Source: DATBFX01 sp036558305 (GTDB taxonomy: Bacteria; Chloroflexota; Chloroflexia; Thermomicrobiales; UBA6265). From it: 27,083 nt of DNA. The DNA is taken from contig DATBFX010000450.1 of assembly GCA_036558305.1 (NCBI GenBank), positions 1 through 27,083 of the forward strand, written 5' to 3'. The notes beneath the pieces were generated by a model. That model was given only the letters and a program-made list of their open reading frames with translations, made no database searches and had not been told where the DNA came from. How positions within the stretch are numbered: position 1 is the stretch's first letter; each line of letters begins with the position of its first letter. Position numbers and translations under genes: made by a program. Positions 7,731 through 15,385 of the stretch are shown piece after piece.

Positions 7731-8072
7731 ATGCAGCGACCGACTGAGAAGCAAGACGACCTCGACGCGTACCTGGCCACCCTCGACGATGAGGAGCGCG
7801 CCGAAGTTGCGACCGCCGAAGCCACAATCGATATCGCCGTTCTGCTCCATCGCGCCCGTGAACACCGGGGATTGAGCCAATCCGCAGCGGCGGCGCGGAC
7901 GGGTTTCGCTCAGCATGCGATCAGCCGCATCGAGCGACCCAACTCGAACGTGCAATTGGCAACGCTGCAAAGGTATCTCGGCGCCCTCGGCTACGACATC
8001 GAGATCGTGGTTAGGGAACCCGACACCGGCGAAGTCGCGGCGAGGACAACCATTCCGGCGCATTCGTACTGA
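7731..8072 (+). CDS. Xre/HigA-like HTH antitoxin
   Basis: A 113-aa DNA-binding protein that fits the HigA type of antitoxin. An acidic N-terminal region (KQDDLDAYLATLDDEERAEV, ~7-26) precedes a Cro/C1-type helix-turn-helix at about 35-92: LLHRAREHRGLSQSAAAARTG, then FAQHAISRIERPNSNVQLATL and LQRYLGALGYDIEIVV. It would neutralise the preceding HigB-like toxin by complex formation and repress the operon by autoregulation, as in the family. ATG 7731 is preceded by GGGAG at a rather long distance. The gene ends six bases before the convergent RAMA nuclease gene's inferred end. Confidence 0.85.
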   Translation: MQRPTEKQDDLDAYLATLDDEERAEVATAEATIDIAVLLHRAREHRGLSQSAAAARTGFAQHAISRIERPNSNVQLATLQRYLGALGYDIEIVVREPDTGEVAARTTIPAHSY

Positions 8073-8078
8073 GCCATC

Positions 8079-8325
8079 CTAGTCAACGTCGCTCGGTACC
8101 CGGTTGCGCAGGAGCGTTTCACGCAGCGTCGTCAACATGACTCGGCCAGTTGGCAATTCGGCATACCACGACGTCCACCCGTTCACCGAGCGCCGTCCGA
8201 GAAGGTCGGCAAACACGCGATCCGAGAGCGAGCGATAGCTCTTGTCTTGCCAAAGGAGCTCGCCCGATTCGGTGAGCGTTGCTGTCGCAACATCGCGCGA
8301 GCCGCTCGAAAGGACAGGCGCGTGT
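8079..8325 (-). pseudogene. out-of-frame RAMA domain tail of the nuclease gene
   Basis: In the frame shifted by -1 from the nuclease gene, the minus strand reads PVLSSGSRDVATATLTESG, ELLWQDKSYRSLSDRVFADL, LGRRSVNGWTSWYAELP and GRVMLTTLRETLLRNR before a TAG at 8079-8081. The pattern 'xATxTxxGxLxxxxxxYxSLSxxxxxxxxxxSVNGWxxW ... LxxLR' is the second half of a RAMA domain, directly continuing the first half that ends LIAAQLLRPHT in the other frame. The junction lies at about 8317-8326 in a CACACGCGCC context. This is either a genuine inactivating indel, a sequencing error, or less likely programmed frameshifting. Confidence 0.7.
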
Positions 8326-9529
8326 GCGGTCGGAGGAGTTGTGCGGCTATCAGGTCGCGCAACGTGATGCCAAAGTAGCTGTTGGTACGACGGAGGTCAG
8401 ACGCGTAGTTTCGCGCGCTCTCGATAAGTTGGAGGAGGGACTCATCAATTTCGCCCGCACTCGATACGTGAGCGATCTTGGTGATACGCGTCCAATGAAA
8501 CTCACGCTGGTTGTCGGCAAGTCGTTCGTGAGTCGCCTCTTTCGGCAGAGAGAGACCCATGACGAGCCCCCCTGCTCGGGGATAGACGGCCAAAAAGGTT
8601 TGACCTTCCGCAAGTGCCGCGATGTACTGCTTCAAATCGCGCCACTTTGTCTGCGGCCAGCGCTGACTGATCGATCGACGAAGCTCTTCGAAGACCTCTC
8701 GTAATGCTTCATGCCTACCGGCGAACAACTCGTGCGGTGTGGACGATCGCCGAAGAGGAGTGGTGTCAGACGGGGGTGACCCCACACCCGCAACGCGGGG
8801 GCGGGAGACGGCCTTCCTGTCCGAGATGGAGGCCGCCATCCGCGCCGGAGTTAGAGCCGAGCTCGGTGTCCCAAGAAGGTGCCCAAACCAGTGGACGATG
8901 TCTTGAGGGAGCGAGGAGATCTCCGCGTCGGCTAACTCCCGGCGCAATTGTCGAACCGTGGCGGATTGTGGGTTGAGAATGATCTCCCGAATGGCCGCGT
9001 CAAGGCGACGGCGCTGTAACCAGGCCCGTGTGCCGGTTGGCGACAACATCTGCTCGCGCGAGAGAAAGCGCATGTCGTCGAATAGCGTGTCGAATTCCTC
9101 GTCGTTTGACGGCGCCAAGAGATCCATCATCAATACGCGCTTCGCCGAGAGATCGGGCTTCAAGAACGTGTTGAAGAGATGGATCTCCCGGCCGTTCGTG
9201 ACCGCTGCCCACTCGATGCCTTCGATCGAGCAGTATTGAATCAGTTGTGCCGCGTGCTTCTCCGTGATGGCTGTTTGGAGCGACTTCGCTTCGACGGCGA
9301 ACACGGGGCCACCGGGTCCAAACATCACGTAGTCGATGAATTCCTGGGACTCTCGAACGTAATACTCCCGAACGACGATGCCGATGCCTCTCCAACCGAG
9401 CGCAGCGAGCAGCGGATCGATGAAATGGGCCTTGGTGTCGGCCTCGGTAAGCTTCGGCGGCGCCTCTTGGGCGAGAAACGCTTTCGTTTCGGTGAGGACC
9501 TGGCGTATTGCCGCCTTTGCGTCCTCCAT
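8183..9529 (-). CDS. PD-(D/E)XK nuclease with RAMA-like C-terminus, frameshifted
   Basis: The uninterrupted frame encodes 448 aa. Residues ~20-140 match the HsdR N-terminal nuclease type: TKAHFIDPLLAALGW, an acidic D66 (EFIDYVMF) and E80-A-K82 (VFAVEAKS) give a PD-(D/E)XK site, followed by QLIQYCSIEGIEWAAVTNG. Residues ~265-385 resemble DUF5655 (DLKQYIAALAEGQTFLAVYP ... LLQLIESARNYA). From ~388 (YFGITLRDLIAAQLLRPHT) a RAMA domain begins but the frame turns Arg-rich and unlike the family near 8320; the rest of the domain continues in another frame to 8079. RAMA domains are predicted readers of modified DNA, so this would be a modification-dependent restriction enzyme. ATG 9529 has GGAG ten bases upstream; a TTG at 9559 is the alternative. 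No methylase is adjacent. Confidence 0.75.
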   Translation of the reverse strand: MEDAKAAIRQVLTETKAFLAQEAPPKLTEADTKAHFIDPLLAALGWRGIGIVVREYYVRESQEFIDYVMFGPGGPVFAVEAKSLQTAITEKHAAQLIQYCSIEGIEWAAVTNGREIHLFNTFLKPDLSAKRVLMMDLLAPSNDEEFDTLFDDMRFLSREQMLSPTGTRAWLQRRRLDAAIREIILNPQSATVRQLRRELADAEISSLPQDIVHWFGHLLGTPSSALTPARMAASISDRKAVSRPRVAGVGSPPSDTTPLRRSSTPHELFAGRHEALREVFEELRRSISQRWPQTKWRDLKQYIAALAEGQTFLAVYPRAGGLVMGLSLPKEATHERLADNQREFHWTRITKIAHVSSAGEIDESLLQLIESARNYASDLRRTNSYFGITLRDLIAAQLLRPHTRLSFRAARAMLRQQRSPNRASSFGKTRAIARSRIACLPTFSDGAR

Positions 9530-9646
9530 CTTGCCGCAACTCCGTTTCGAATCTGGCAAACAAAGGTCATTTCGGCGTAGCCCCGTCTATGATCGCACAA
9601 CCCTGATCAGCAGCGAACCCAAGTGCAAAGCGATCTTCCACATGCG

Positions 9647-9868
9647 TTATGACGCACGCGCAATGAGCGTCGGCCTCATCGTCGGCAAGGGAATCGGCTC
9701 GCCGAGTTCACGGGCGGTTTCAAGCCAGGCGGCCATCGCGAGCCGCACTTCCCGCAACGCAGCCTCGGGAGTGGGACCGTGTGCCGAACAGTATTTCAAA
9801 TCCGGCACGTCGGCGATGTATGCCTCGACTTCACCCGACCAGAAGATCTCGATGGGATATTCGGTCAT
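9647..9868 (-). CDS. orphan HicB-like protein
   Basis: A 73-aa protein with the HicB partial RNase H-like fold pattern: YPIEIFWSGEVEAYIADVPDL, then the characteristic AHGPTPEAALREVRLAMAAWL and a short tail EPIPLPTMRP. HicB normally binds and neutralises the HicA mRNA interferase encoded beside it. I find no HicA (a ~60-aa, double-stranded-RNA-binding-like protein) on either strand between 9530 and 9930. It also lacks the C-terminal HTH that some HicB proteins carry. It may therefore be an orphan remnant or have another partner. The same frame is open far upstream through sucB, but that stretch is antisense-like filler; ATG 9868 is the natural start. The stop of sucB lies 62 bases upstream. 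Confidence 0.75.
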   Translation of the reverse strand: MTEYPIEIFWSGEVEAYIADVPDLKYCSAHGPTPEAALREVRLAMAAWLETARELGEPIPLPTMRPTLIARAS

Positions 9869-9930
9869 GCTTCTGCCAACGACGAGGAGCGGTCCGAACA
9901 CCAAGAAACTGACCGCCCCTCGTCTTTCGG

Positions 9931-11325
9931 TCACCCCTCCAACAGCAACGTCGTCGGGTCCTCCACCAACTCCTTGACGCGGACCAGGAAGCGCACCGCC
10001 TCGCTGCCGTCGACGATCCGGTGGTCGTAGGAGAGGGCAACGTACATCATCGGCCGGATCACGACCTCGCCGTTGCGGGCGACCGGGCGCTGCTGGATTG
10101 CGTGCATGCCGAGGATACCGACCTGCGGCGCGTTGAGGATCGGCGTCGACATCAGCGAACCGAAGATGCCGCCGTTCGTGATCGAGAACGTCCCACCCAG
10201 CAACTCCGCCAGCGCCAGCTTGTTCTCCCGCGCCCGGGTGGCCAGATCGACGATCTCCTTCTCGATCTCGGCGAAGGTCTTGCGGTCGGCGTCGCGCACG
10301 ACCGGGACGACCAGCCCTTCCTCCAACCCGACCGCGATCCCGATGTCGTAGTAGTGCTTGAGGACGATCTCGTCGCCCTGAATCTCGGCGTTCAGCTTCG
10401 GGAACGCCTTCAGCGCGCCGACGACCGCCTTCGTGAAGAACGACATGAAGCCGAGCCCGATGCCGTGCCGCTCCTGGAACGACTCCTTGCGGGCCTTCCT
10501 CAGGTCCATCACGGCCGACATGTCGATCTCGTTGAACGTCGTCAGCATCGCCGCCGTGTGCTGCGCTTCGACGAGGCGGGCGGCGATCGTCTGCCGCCGG
10601 CGGTTCATGCGGATGCGCTCTTCGCGGCGACCGTCCGAAGTTGAAGGACTGAGGACTGAGGACTGAGGACTGAGTTGAGTCGGCTCCGATTGCGGGGGAG
10701 CGACTGGTGCCGCCACGGGCGTGGGTTGCGGCGCGGCGACGGGTGACGGCGTCGGAGCGGGTGCCGGTTCGGAAGAGAGAAGGCGTGCCGCGTAGCCGAG
10801 GACGTCTTCGCGGGTGACGCGGCCGCCGGGACCGGTGCCGGGGACGCTGTTGACGTCGATGTTGTGCTCCTCCGCCAGTCGGCGGACGGCGGGCGCGGCC
10901 CGGCCACCGCCATCCACGGCGGTCTCGGCCGGTGCGGCACCCGCGGGGACCGCAGTCGGTTCCGCCGGAGGTACGGCCGCGGTCTCGGCGGGATTTGCCA
11001 GGGGCGCGGAGACGGCAACTGCGGTCGGTTCGGGCGCGGCGGCTTGGGCGGCGGCGCTCGCTTGCGCGCCGTTGGTCGCCACCCCTGCGCCTTCGCCGAC
11101 GATGCCGAGGATCTCGCCGACCGTGACGACGTCGCCCTCGCGCTTGTCGATGCGCGACAACACCCCGTCTTCGGAGGCGGCGACGTCGAGGTTGACCTTG
11201 TCGGTCTCCAACTCGACCAGCGTCTCGCCGCGGCTGACGCTGTCGCCTTCGCTCTTCAACCACTGGCCGACGACCGCATCGACCAACGACTCGCCGAGCG
11301 GCGGCACCCGGATCTCGACCGGCAT
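9931..11325 (-). CDS. sucB: 2-oxoglutarate dehydrogenase E2 (dihydrolipoamide succinyltransferase)
   Basis: A 464-aa E2 component that transfers the succinyl group from E1 to coenzyme A in the TCA cycle. An N-terminal lipoyl domain (~1-76) carries the lipoylation motif ETDKVNLDV with K43. An Ala/Pro-rich linker follows, then a peripheral subunit-binding domain (APAVRRLAEEHNIDVNSVPG, ~140-175), a second linker of low complexity, and the catalytic acetyltransferase domain (~232-464) with the active-site DHRIVDG (H435, D439) and terminal TTLLLEG. A single lipoyl domain and direct linkage with sucA favour SucB over pyruvate or branched-chain E2. The second linker contains a heptanucleotide tandem repeat. 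ATG 11325 begins exactly at the lipoyl domain. No E3 gene (lpd) is in the window. Confidence 0.93.
   Translation of the reverse strand: MPVEIRVPPLGESLVDAVVGQWLKSEGDSVSRGETLVELETDKVNLDVAASEDGVLSRIDKREGDVVTVGEILGIVGEGAGVATNGAQASAAAQAAAPEPTAVAVSAPLANPAETAAVPPAEPTAVPAGAAPAETAVDGGGRAAPAVRRLAEEHNIDVNSVPGTGPGGRVTREDVLGYAARLLSSEPAPAPTPSPVAAPQPTPVAAPVAPPQSEPTQLSPQSSVLSPSTSDGRREERIRMNRRRQTIAARLVEAQHTAAMLTTFNEIDMSAVMDLRKARKESFQERHGIGLGFMSFFTKAVVGALKAFPKLNAEIQGDEIVLKHYYDIGIAVGLEEGLVVPVVRDADRKTFAEIEKEIVDLATRARENKLALAELLGGTFSITNGGIFGSLMSTPILNAPQVGILGMHAIQQRPVARNGEVVIRPMMYVALSYDHRIVDGSEAVRFLVRVKELVEDPTTLLLEG
10645..10674. repeat. heptanucleotide tandem repeat inside sucB
   Basis: Four consecutive copies of AGGACTG (7-base unit) at 10645-10672 plus AG. 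It lies within the second interdomain linker of sucB, where on the minus strand it encodes Ser/Pro/Gln/Leu-rich residues (LSPQSSVLSPS). A 7-base period is not a codon multiple, so the frame is kept only because the total inserted length allows it. Confidence 0.85.
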
Positions 11326-11341
11326 CGTCTCAACTCCCCAA

Positions 11342-11375
11342 TACGAGCTACGAGCTTTGTGCTTCGAGCTTCGAG
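11342..11375. repeat. heptanucleotide repeats between sucA and sucB
   Basis: The 63-base gap between the sucA stop and the sucB start contains ACGAGCT twice (11343-11356) and CTTCGAG twice (11362-11375), both exact tandem pairs with a 7-base period. CTTCGAG is the reverse complement of a rotation of the GCTCGAA unit found between kdpB and kdpC. Confidence 0.75.
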
Positions 11376-11388
11376 TAGATGATTGCTC

Positions 11389-14358
11389 CTAACTGCGCGC
11401 CTTGGCCGCTCGCTTCGCGGCGGGCGCTTCCGTCTTCCCGTTCGCGACTGCCGCGCCGTCTTTCGCCGTCCGGGTCGCTGCGCGGCCATTCGACTTCTTG
11501 GCGGCGGGCGCCGGTGGATCGGCAAAGGCGTCGGCGACGATCTGGCCTTGCTTCAAGGCGTGGAGATCGGCCGAACCCTCGGCCGGGCTGGCCCGCTCCG
11601 GGCGGCCGACGTAGCGCAGCAGGTCGCCGTTGCCGAGTTCGTCCTTGAGCAGCTTGCGCAACCGCGGTTCCATAAAGGTCCAGGCGCCCATGTTCTGCGG
11701 CTCCTCCTGGAGCCAGACGATCTCGGCCAGGTTCGGGTAACGGCTCAGCGTCTGCCGAAGCGCGGTCTGCTGGAACGGCGCCAACTGCTCGACCCGCGCA
11801 ATCGCCACCCGTGGCGATTCCGACCGGTGCGGACTCGACTCCAGGTCGACCGCGACCTTGCCGCTGCAGAGGACGAGCCGCGTCACCTCGGTCTCGCGCC
11901 CGTCCGCCGACGGGTCGTCGAGGACGGGGCGGAAGGTCCCGGTTGCCAGGTCCTCAAGCGGCGACGACGCGAGTGGATTGCGAAGCAGACTCTTCGGCGT
12001 CATCAGGATCAGCGGTCGCGGGTCGATCGTCAGCAAACCGGCCTGCCGGCGCAGCAGGTGGAAGTACTGCGCCGCCGTCGTACAGTTGGCGACGCGGATG
12101 TTGTCCTGCGCGGCCAGTTGCAGGTAGCGCTCCAGGCGGGCACTCGAATGCTCCGGTCCCTGTCCCTCGTAGCCGTGCGGCAGCAGCATCACCAGCGCCG
12201 GGTAAGCCCGCCACTTGCTCTTCGCCGCCGCGATGAACTGGTCGACCATGATCTGGGCGCCGTTGCCGAAGTCGCCGAATTGCGCCTCCCAGAGCACCAA
12301 TCGACCCGGCGTGTGAACGCTGTAGCCGTACTCGAACCCGACCACCGCCTGCTCCGAGAGCGGGCTGTTGTAGACCGCGAACGATGCTTGCGCCGTCGGC
12401 AGCGCCTGCAAGGGCGTGTGCGTCTGCCCCGTCTTCGGATCGTGCAGCACGAGGTGACGCTGACTGAACGTCCCGCGCTCGGCGTCCTGCCCGCTCAGGC
12501 GAATGGGTGTGCCATCGCTGATGATGGCGGCGAAGGCAAGCGATTCCGCGTGCGCCCAGTCGATCTTCCCGTCCGGTTGATCGAGGATCGCCGCCCGCCG
12601 CTCCCATTGCCGCGCCAGTTTCGGACTGAGCGAGAACCCCACCGGGATGGCGTGGATCGCCTGGTGGTATTCCCGTAACCGATCAACGGGTACGGCGGTT
12701 TCGACTTCGCGGCGGGGGCTCGGACCCGCGGTCGCTTCCTCCTCCGGCAGCGTGCCATCGGCCAGACCGCGGCGGACCATCGCCAGGTGATCGAGCGCCG
12801 CCTTCAACATCGTCGCCGGTTCGTCGGCGTTGACCGTCCCGTCGGCGATCAGGCGGTCGGCCCAGAGCTGGCGCACCGTCGGTTGCTTGCCGATCTTTTC
12901 GTAGAGTTTCGGTTGGGTGAAGACCGGTTCGTCGCCCTCGTTGTGGCCCCAGCGGCGGTAACCGACGAGGTCGATCAGGAAGTCCTTGCCGAACTCCTCG
13001 CGGTAGGCCATCGCCAGCCGGGTCGCCATCAGGCACGCCTCGGGGTCGTCGGCGTTGACGTGGACGACCGGAATCTCGAAACCCTTGGCGAGGTCGCCGG
13101 CGTAGTAGGTCGAGCGCGCGTCCGAGGGATCGGTCGTGTAGCCGATCTGGTTATTGACGATGACGTGGATCGTGCCTCCGGTCGTGTAGCCCGGCAATGC
13201 CGAGAGGTTGAGTGTCTCGGCGACCACGCCCTGACCGGGGAACGAGGCGTCGCCGTGGATCATGATCGCCAGGCTCGCCCGGTCGTCGCGTGCCGGTTTG
13301 CCCGGTTTGTCGGTGACGTCCTGCGAGGCGCGGACCATCCCCTCGACGACAGGATCGACCGCCTCCAGGTGACTCGGGTTCGGCGCCAACACCATCGGCA
13401 CCTCGACCATCATCCCGTGCTGACCGCGCAGCAACCGCGCCCCCAGGTGGTACTTGACGTCGCCCGACCAGTCGTCGCTGACGTCCGTCGCCGCCTGGGC
13501 GGCCGGCCGGAACTTGTTGCCCTCGAACGCCACGATCACCGCCGCGTACGGTTTGCCCAGCACATGGGTCATCACGTTGAGGCGACCGCGGTGGGCCATT
13601 CCCAGGACGATCTCGCGCGTGCCCTCGCCCGCGGCGGCGTGGACGATCTCGTCGAGCATCGGAACGAGCATATCGTTCCCCTCGATCGAGAAGCGCTTGG
13701 CCCCGAGGTAGGTTTGGTGCAGGAACTTCTCGAACGCCTCGACGTCGGTCAGCCGCCGCAGCAGTGCCCGCTTGTCCGAGTGCTTCATCGGCTGCGCAAA
13801 GCGCCGCGACTCCACCGCCTCGGTCAACCAGAGCCGCTCCGCGGCGACGTGGACGTGGTCGAAGTCGAACCCCGCGGTCCCGGAGTAGATCTCGCGCAGC
13901 CGGGAGATCGCCTCGGCCGCGTTCGCGGCGCCCTCGGCCGCCGGTCCGCCGACGACGCTCGCCGGCAACGCGGCCAGGTCGCCGTCGGCGATGCCGTGCG
14001 TCGCCGGATCCAACTCGGGGGCGCCGGGCGGTGGGCTGCCGAGCGGGTCGATCTGCGCCGCCAGGTGACCGTATTCGCGGACATCGATCGCGAGTTTGGC
14101 CGCACCGACGATCCTGGCGACGTCGGCCGCGCTCGACGGCGCGGCGACGGCGATGGTGCGGACGGCCGGTTCGGCGGCCGCCGTCGCGCTGCCGTTCGCG
14201 GTCTTGCCGAACCCGTTCGTCGTCGGCAGGGTCGGCGTGAAATCGGCAAAAAAGGCCCGCAAATCGGGATCGACCGAGGCGGGATCGCTCAGATAGCGGT
14301 CGTACAACTCCAGGACATAACCGGCGTTGGGGCCGGAAAAGACGCGTAGGTCGCTCAT
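11389..14358 (-). CDS. sucA: 2-oxoglutarate dehydrogenase E1 component
   Basis: A 989-aa thiamine-diphosphate enzyme that decarboxylates 2-oxoglutarate and succinylates E2. Signature regions include the N-terminal YVLELYDRYLSDPASVDPDLR (14-34), GMAHRGRLNV (253-262), the TPP/Mg site HGDASFPGQGVVAET (368-382), VNNQIGYTT (401-409), GYRRWGHNEGDEP (466-478) and a C-terminal LLPHGYEGQGPEHSSARLER. It has no N-terminal acyltransferase domain, so it is the ordinary E1o and not the actinobacterial fused KGD. The last ~45 residues are an unusual Ala/Lys/Arg-rich tail (AAKKSNGRAATRTAKDG ... AAKRAAKARS). ATG 14358 was chosen because it matches the usual N-terminus; GTAGGG lies a few bases upstream. It is followed by sucB after 63 bases and is the first gene of the pair. 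Confidence 0.95.
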   Translation of the reverse strand: MSDLRVFSGPNAGYVLELYDRYLSDPASVDPDLRAFFADFTPTLPTTNGFGKTANGSATAAAEPAVRTIAVAAPSSAADVARIVGAAKLAIDVREYGHLAAQIDPLGSPPPGAPELDPATHGIADGDLAALPASVVGGPAAEGAANAAEAISRLREIYSGTAGFDFDHVHVAAERLWLTEAVESRRFAQPMKHSDKRALLRRLTDVEAFEKFLHQTYLGAKRFSIEGNDMLVPMLDEIVHAAAGEGTREIVLGMAHRGRLNVMTHVLGKPYAAVIVAFEGNKFRPAAQAATDVSDDWSGDVKYHLGARLLRGQHGMMVEVPMVLAPNPSHLEAVDPVVEGMVRASQDVTDKPGKPARDDRASLAIMIHGDASFPGQGVVAETLNLSALPGYTTGGTIHVIVNNQIGYTTDPSDARSTYYAGDLAKGFEIPVVHVNADDPEACLMATRLAMAYREEFGKDFLIDLVGYRRWGHNEGDEPVFTQPKLYEKIGKQPTVRQLWADRLIADGTVNADEPATMLKAALDHLAMVRRGLADGTLPEEEATAGPSPRREVETAVPVDRLREYHQAIHAIPVGFSLSPKLARQWERRAAILDQPDGKIDWAHAESLAFAAIISDGTPIRLSGQDAERGTFSQRHLVLHDPKTGQTHTPLQALPTAQASFAVYNSPLSEQAVVGFEYGYSVHTPGRLVLWEAQFGDFGNGAQIMVDQFIAAAKSKWRAYPALVMLLPHGYEGQGPEHSSARLERYLQLAAQDNIRVANCTTAAQYFHLLRRQAGLLTIDPRPLILMTPKSLLRNPLASSPLEDLATGTFRPVLDDPSADGRETEVTRLVLCSGKVAVDLESSPHRSESPRVAIARVEQLAPFQQTALRQTLSRYPNLAEIVWLQEEPQNMGAWTFMEPRLRKLLKDELGNGDLLRYVGRPERASPAEGSADLHALKQGQIVADAFADPPAPAAKKSNGRAATRTAKDGAAVANGKTEAPAAKRAAKARS

Positions 14359-14640
14359 CGTCGCCCTACCTGTTCTCCGGGACACCCGCCCCGCCGGTCG
14401 GTGCCGGCGAACCCTGGGCGTCCCCGCTCAGACCGCGCACCGCGCACCCGCGGCACGCCCTCCCAACCCGCTTCGCGGGCAGCAACCACCCGCGCGGATC
14501 GCACGCGGCGGCAGCATAGCACAGCCCATGGCCCCCGAAATCGGTCCTCGACACACCAGTGGGGTCGTTTTCTCGGATCGCACCCGCTGGGGTTGCTCGG
14601 CGCCGCGCCGGGTGGCCACGCGGCATGTCCTCATGCATCT

Positions 14641-14671
14641 TACATAAAGTGGCGGGCGATTTCTTGTTCAA
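14641..14671 (-). promoter_or_regulatory. candidate sigma-70-type promoter for sucA
   Basis: On the minus strand TTGAAC (14671-14666) is followed after 19 bases by TATGTA (14646-14641), or after 18 by TTATGT. It lies in the only AT-rich patch of this gap and would leave a leader of roughly 275 bases before sucA. The spacing is slightly long, and nothing else confirms it. Confidence 0.3.
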
Positions 14672-14716
14672 AAAGACCAATAATCGTGAGCAAAACGGGA
14701 TGCGACGAACCACGGC

Positions 14717-14744
14717 GGGGGCGCCGTCCTAAGACGGCGCCCCC
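14717..14744. terminator. strong hairpin terminator
   Basis: Perfect 12-bp inverted repeat (14717-14728 with 14733-14744) and a CTAA tetraloop, about 25 bases past the stop of the minus-strand secreted repeat protein. On the plus strand it is followed by GGCTTTT; on the minus strand there is no T-run. It separates that gene from the sucA promoter region. Confidence 0.65.
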
Positions 14745-14769
14745 GGCTTTTCTCCGAACCGCGACGGCG

Positions 14770-15291
14770 CTACCCGGCCGCCGGCGACGCGACCGGTGTC
14801 CCGAACATCGAGGCCGGATTCACCACGAACCACTTGCCGCCGACGCCCTGGCCGTTGGTATCGCCCGGCTTGGTGTCCTTGGCGTAGTAGTAGAGCGGGT
14901 GGCCGTTGTACATCACCTGCTTGACGCCGTCCGCCCGTGTGGTGAACCCGAGCGAACCGGGGATACCGGGTGCCAGCGAGGGCGTGTCCGGGACCGTGAA
15001 CGGCGGCCATGCCTGCGCGCATTGGTCGACGCACATGCTCTGCGACGAGATATCCTGGGTGAAGCGGTAGAGTGTTCGACCGTCGCTGTCGGTCAGGATC
15101 GTCCCCAGCTTCGGATCGTCGCGCGTCGTCACCGTCGAGCTACTTGCGATCGGCGTCGCGCCGGGCGCGGCTTCTGGGCTCCCGACCGGTGTCGCGTCCT
15201 GGGCGCGAGCAACCAGACCGCTCCCGACCATCGTAAGCGCCAGTGTCACGACAACCAACACGACTCGACCACGCAGCCATCCCTCGCGCAT
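14770..15291 (-). CDS. secreted protein with Lipoprotein_15-type repeats
   Basis: A 173-aa protein starting at ATG 15291. An N-terminal signal peptide (MREGWLRGRVVLVVVTLALT ... ARA-Q, ~30 aa) lacks a lipobox cysteine, so it is probably secreted and not lipidated. After an 'ATPVGSPEAAPGATP' linker come two repeats of the PF03640 type: LGTILTDSDGRTLYRFTQD with MCVDQCAQAWPPFTV (~65-105), and VMYNGHPLYYYAKDTKPGDT with GGKWFVVNP (~128-160). The family occurs in secreted proteins of unknown function. The two cysteines (CVDQC) may form a disulfide or metal site. Immediately upstream lies the KdpD-like gene, 94 bases away, but a functional link is not evident. Confidence 0.8.
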   Translation of the reverse strand: MREGWLRGRVVLVVVTLALTMVGSGLVARAQDATPVGSPEAAPGATPIASSSTVTTRDDPKLGTILTDSDGRTLYRFTQDISSQSMCVDQCAQAWPPFTVPDTPSLAPGIPGSLGFTTRADGVKQVMYNGHPLYYYAKDTKPGDTNGQGVGGKWFVVNPASMFGTPVASPAAG

Positions 15292-15385
15292 GCCCGTGTT
15301 GCCCCTTTCTTTCGCTGCGGACACAGATTGGACGATGCTCGCGCTGACCGCAAGACGCGTGCCAAACCCATATGCGTCATCAACA

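Larger units (their letters stand above)
14359..14769. other. intergenic region upstream of sucA
   Basis: This 411-base gap has no convincing gene on either strand. It holds a GC-rich stretch (14400-14620), an AT-rich patch (14636-14700) that is the likely sucA promoter area, and a strong hairpin at 14717-14744. Confidence 0.6.

Noticed and set aside
10645..10674. Tandem repeats considered as a CRISPR array.
   Set aside because: Units are 7 bases without spacers; no cas genes are in the window.
9869..11263. Long upstream extension of the HicB frame on the minus strand.
   Set aside because: It overlaps sucB in another frame and is Arg/Gly-rich without any domain; only the last 73 residues are protein-like.
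12787..14349. A 520-codon plus-strand frame opposite sucA.
   Set aside because: Antisense shadow of the conserved sucA coding frame, no family similarity.
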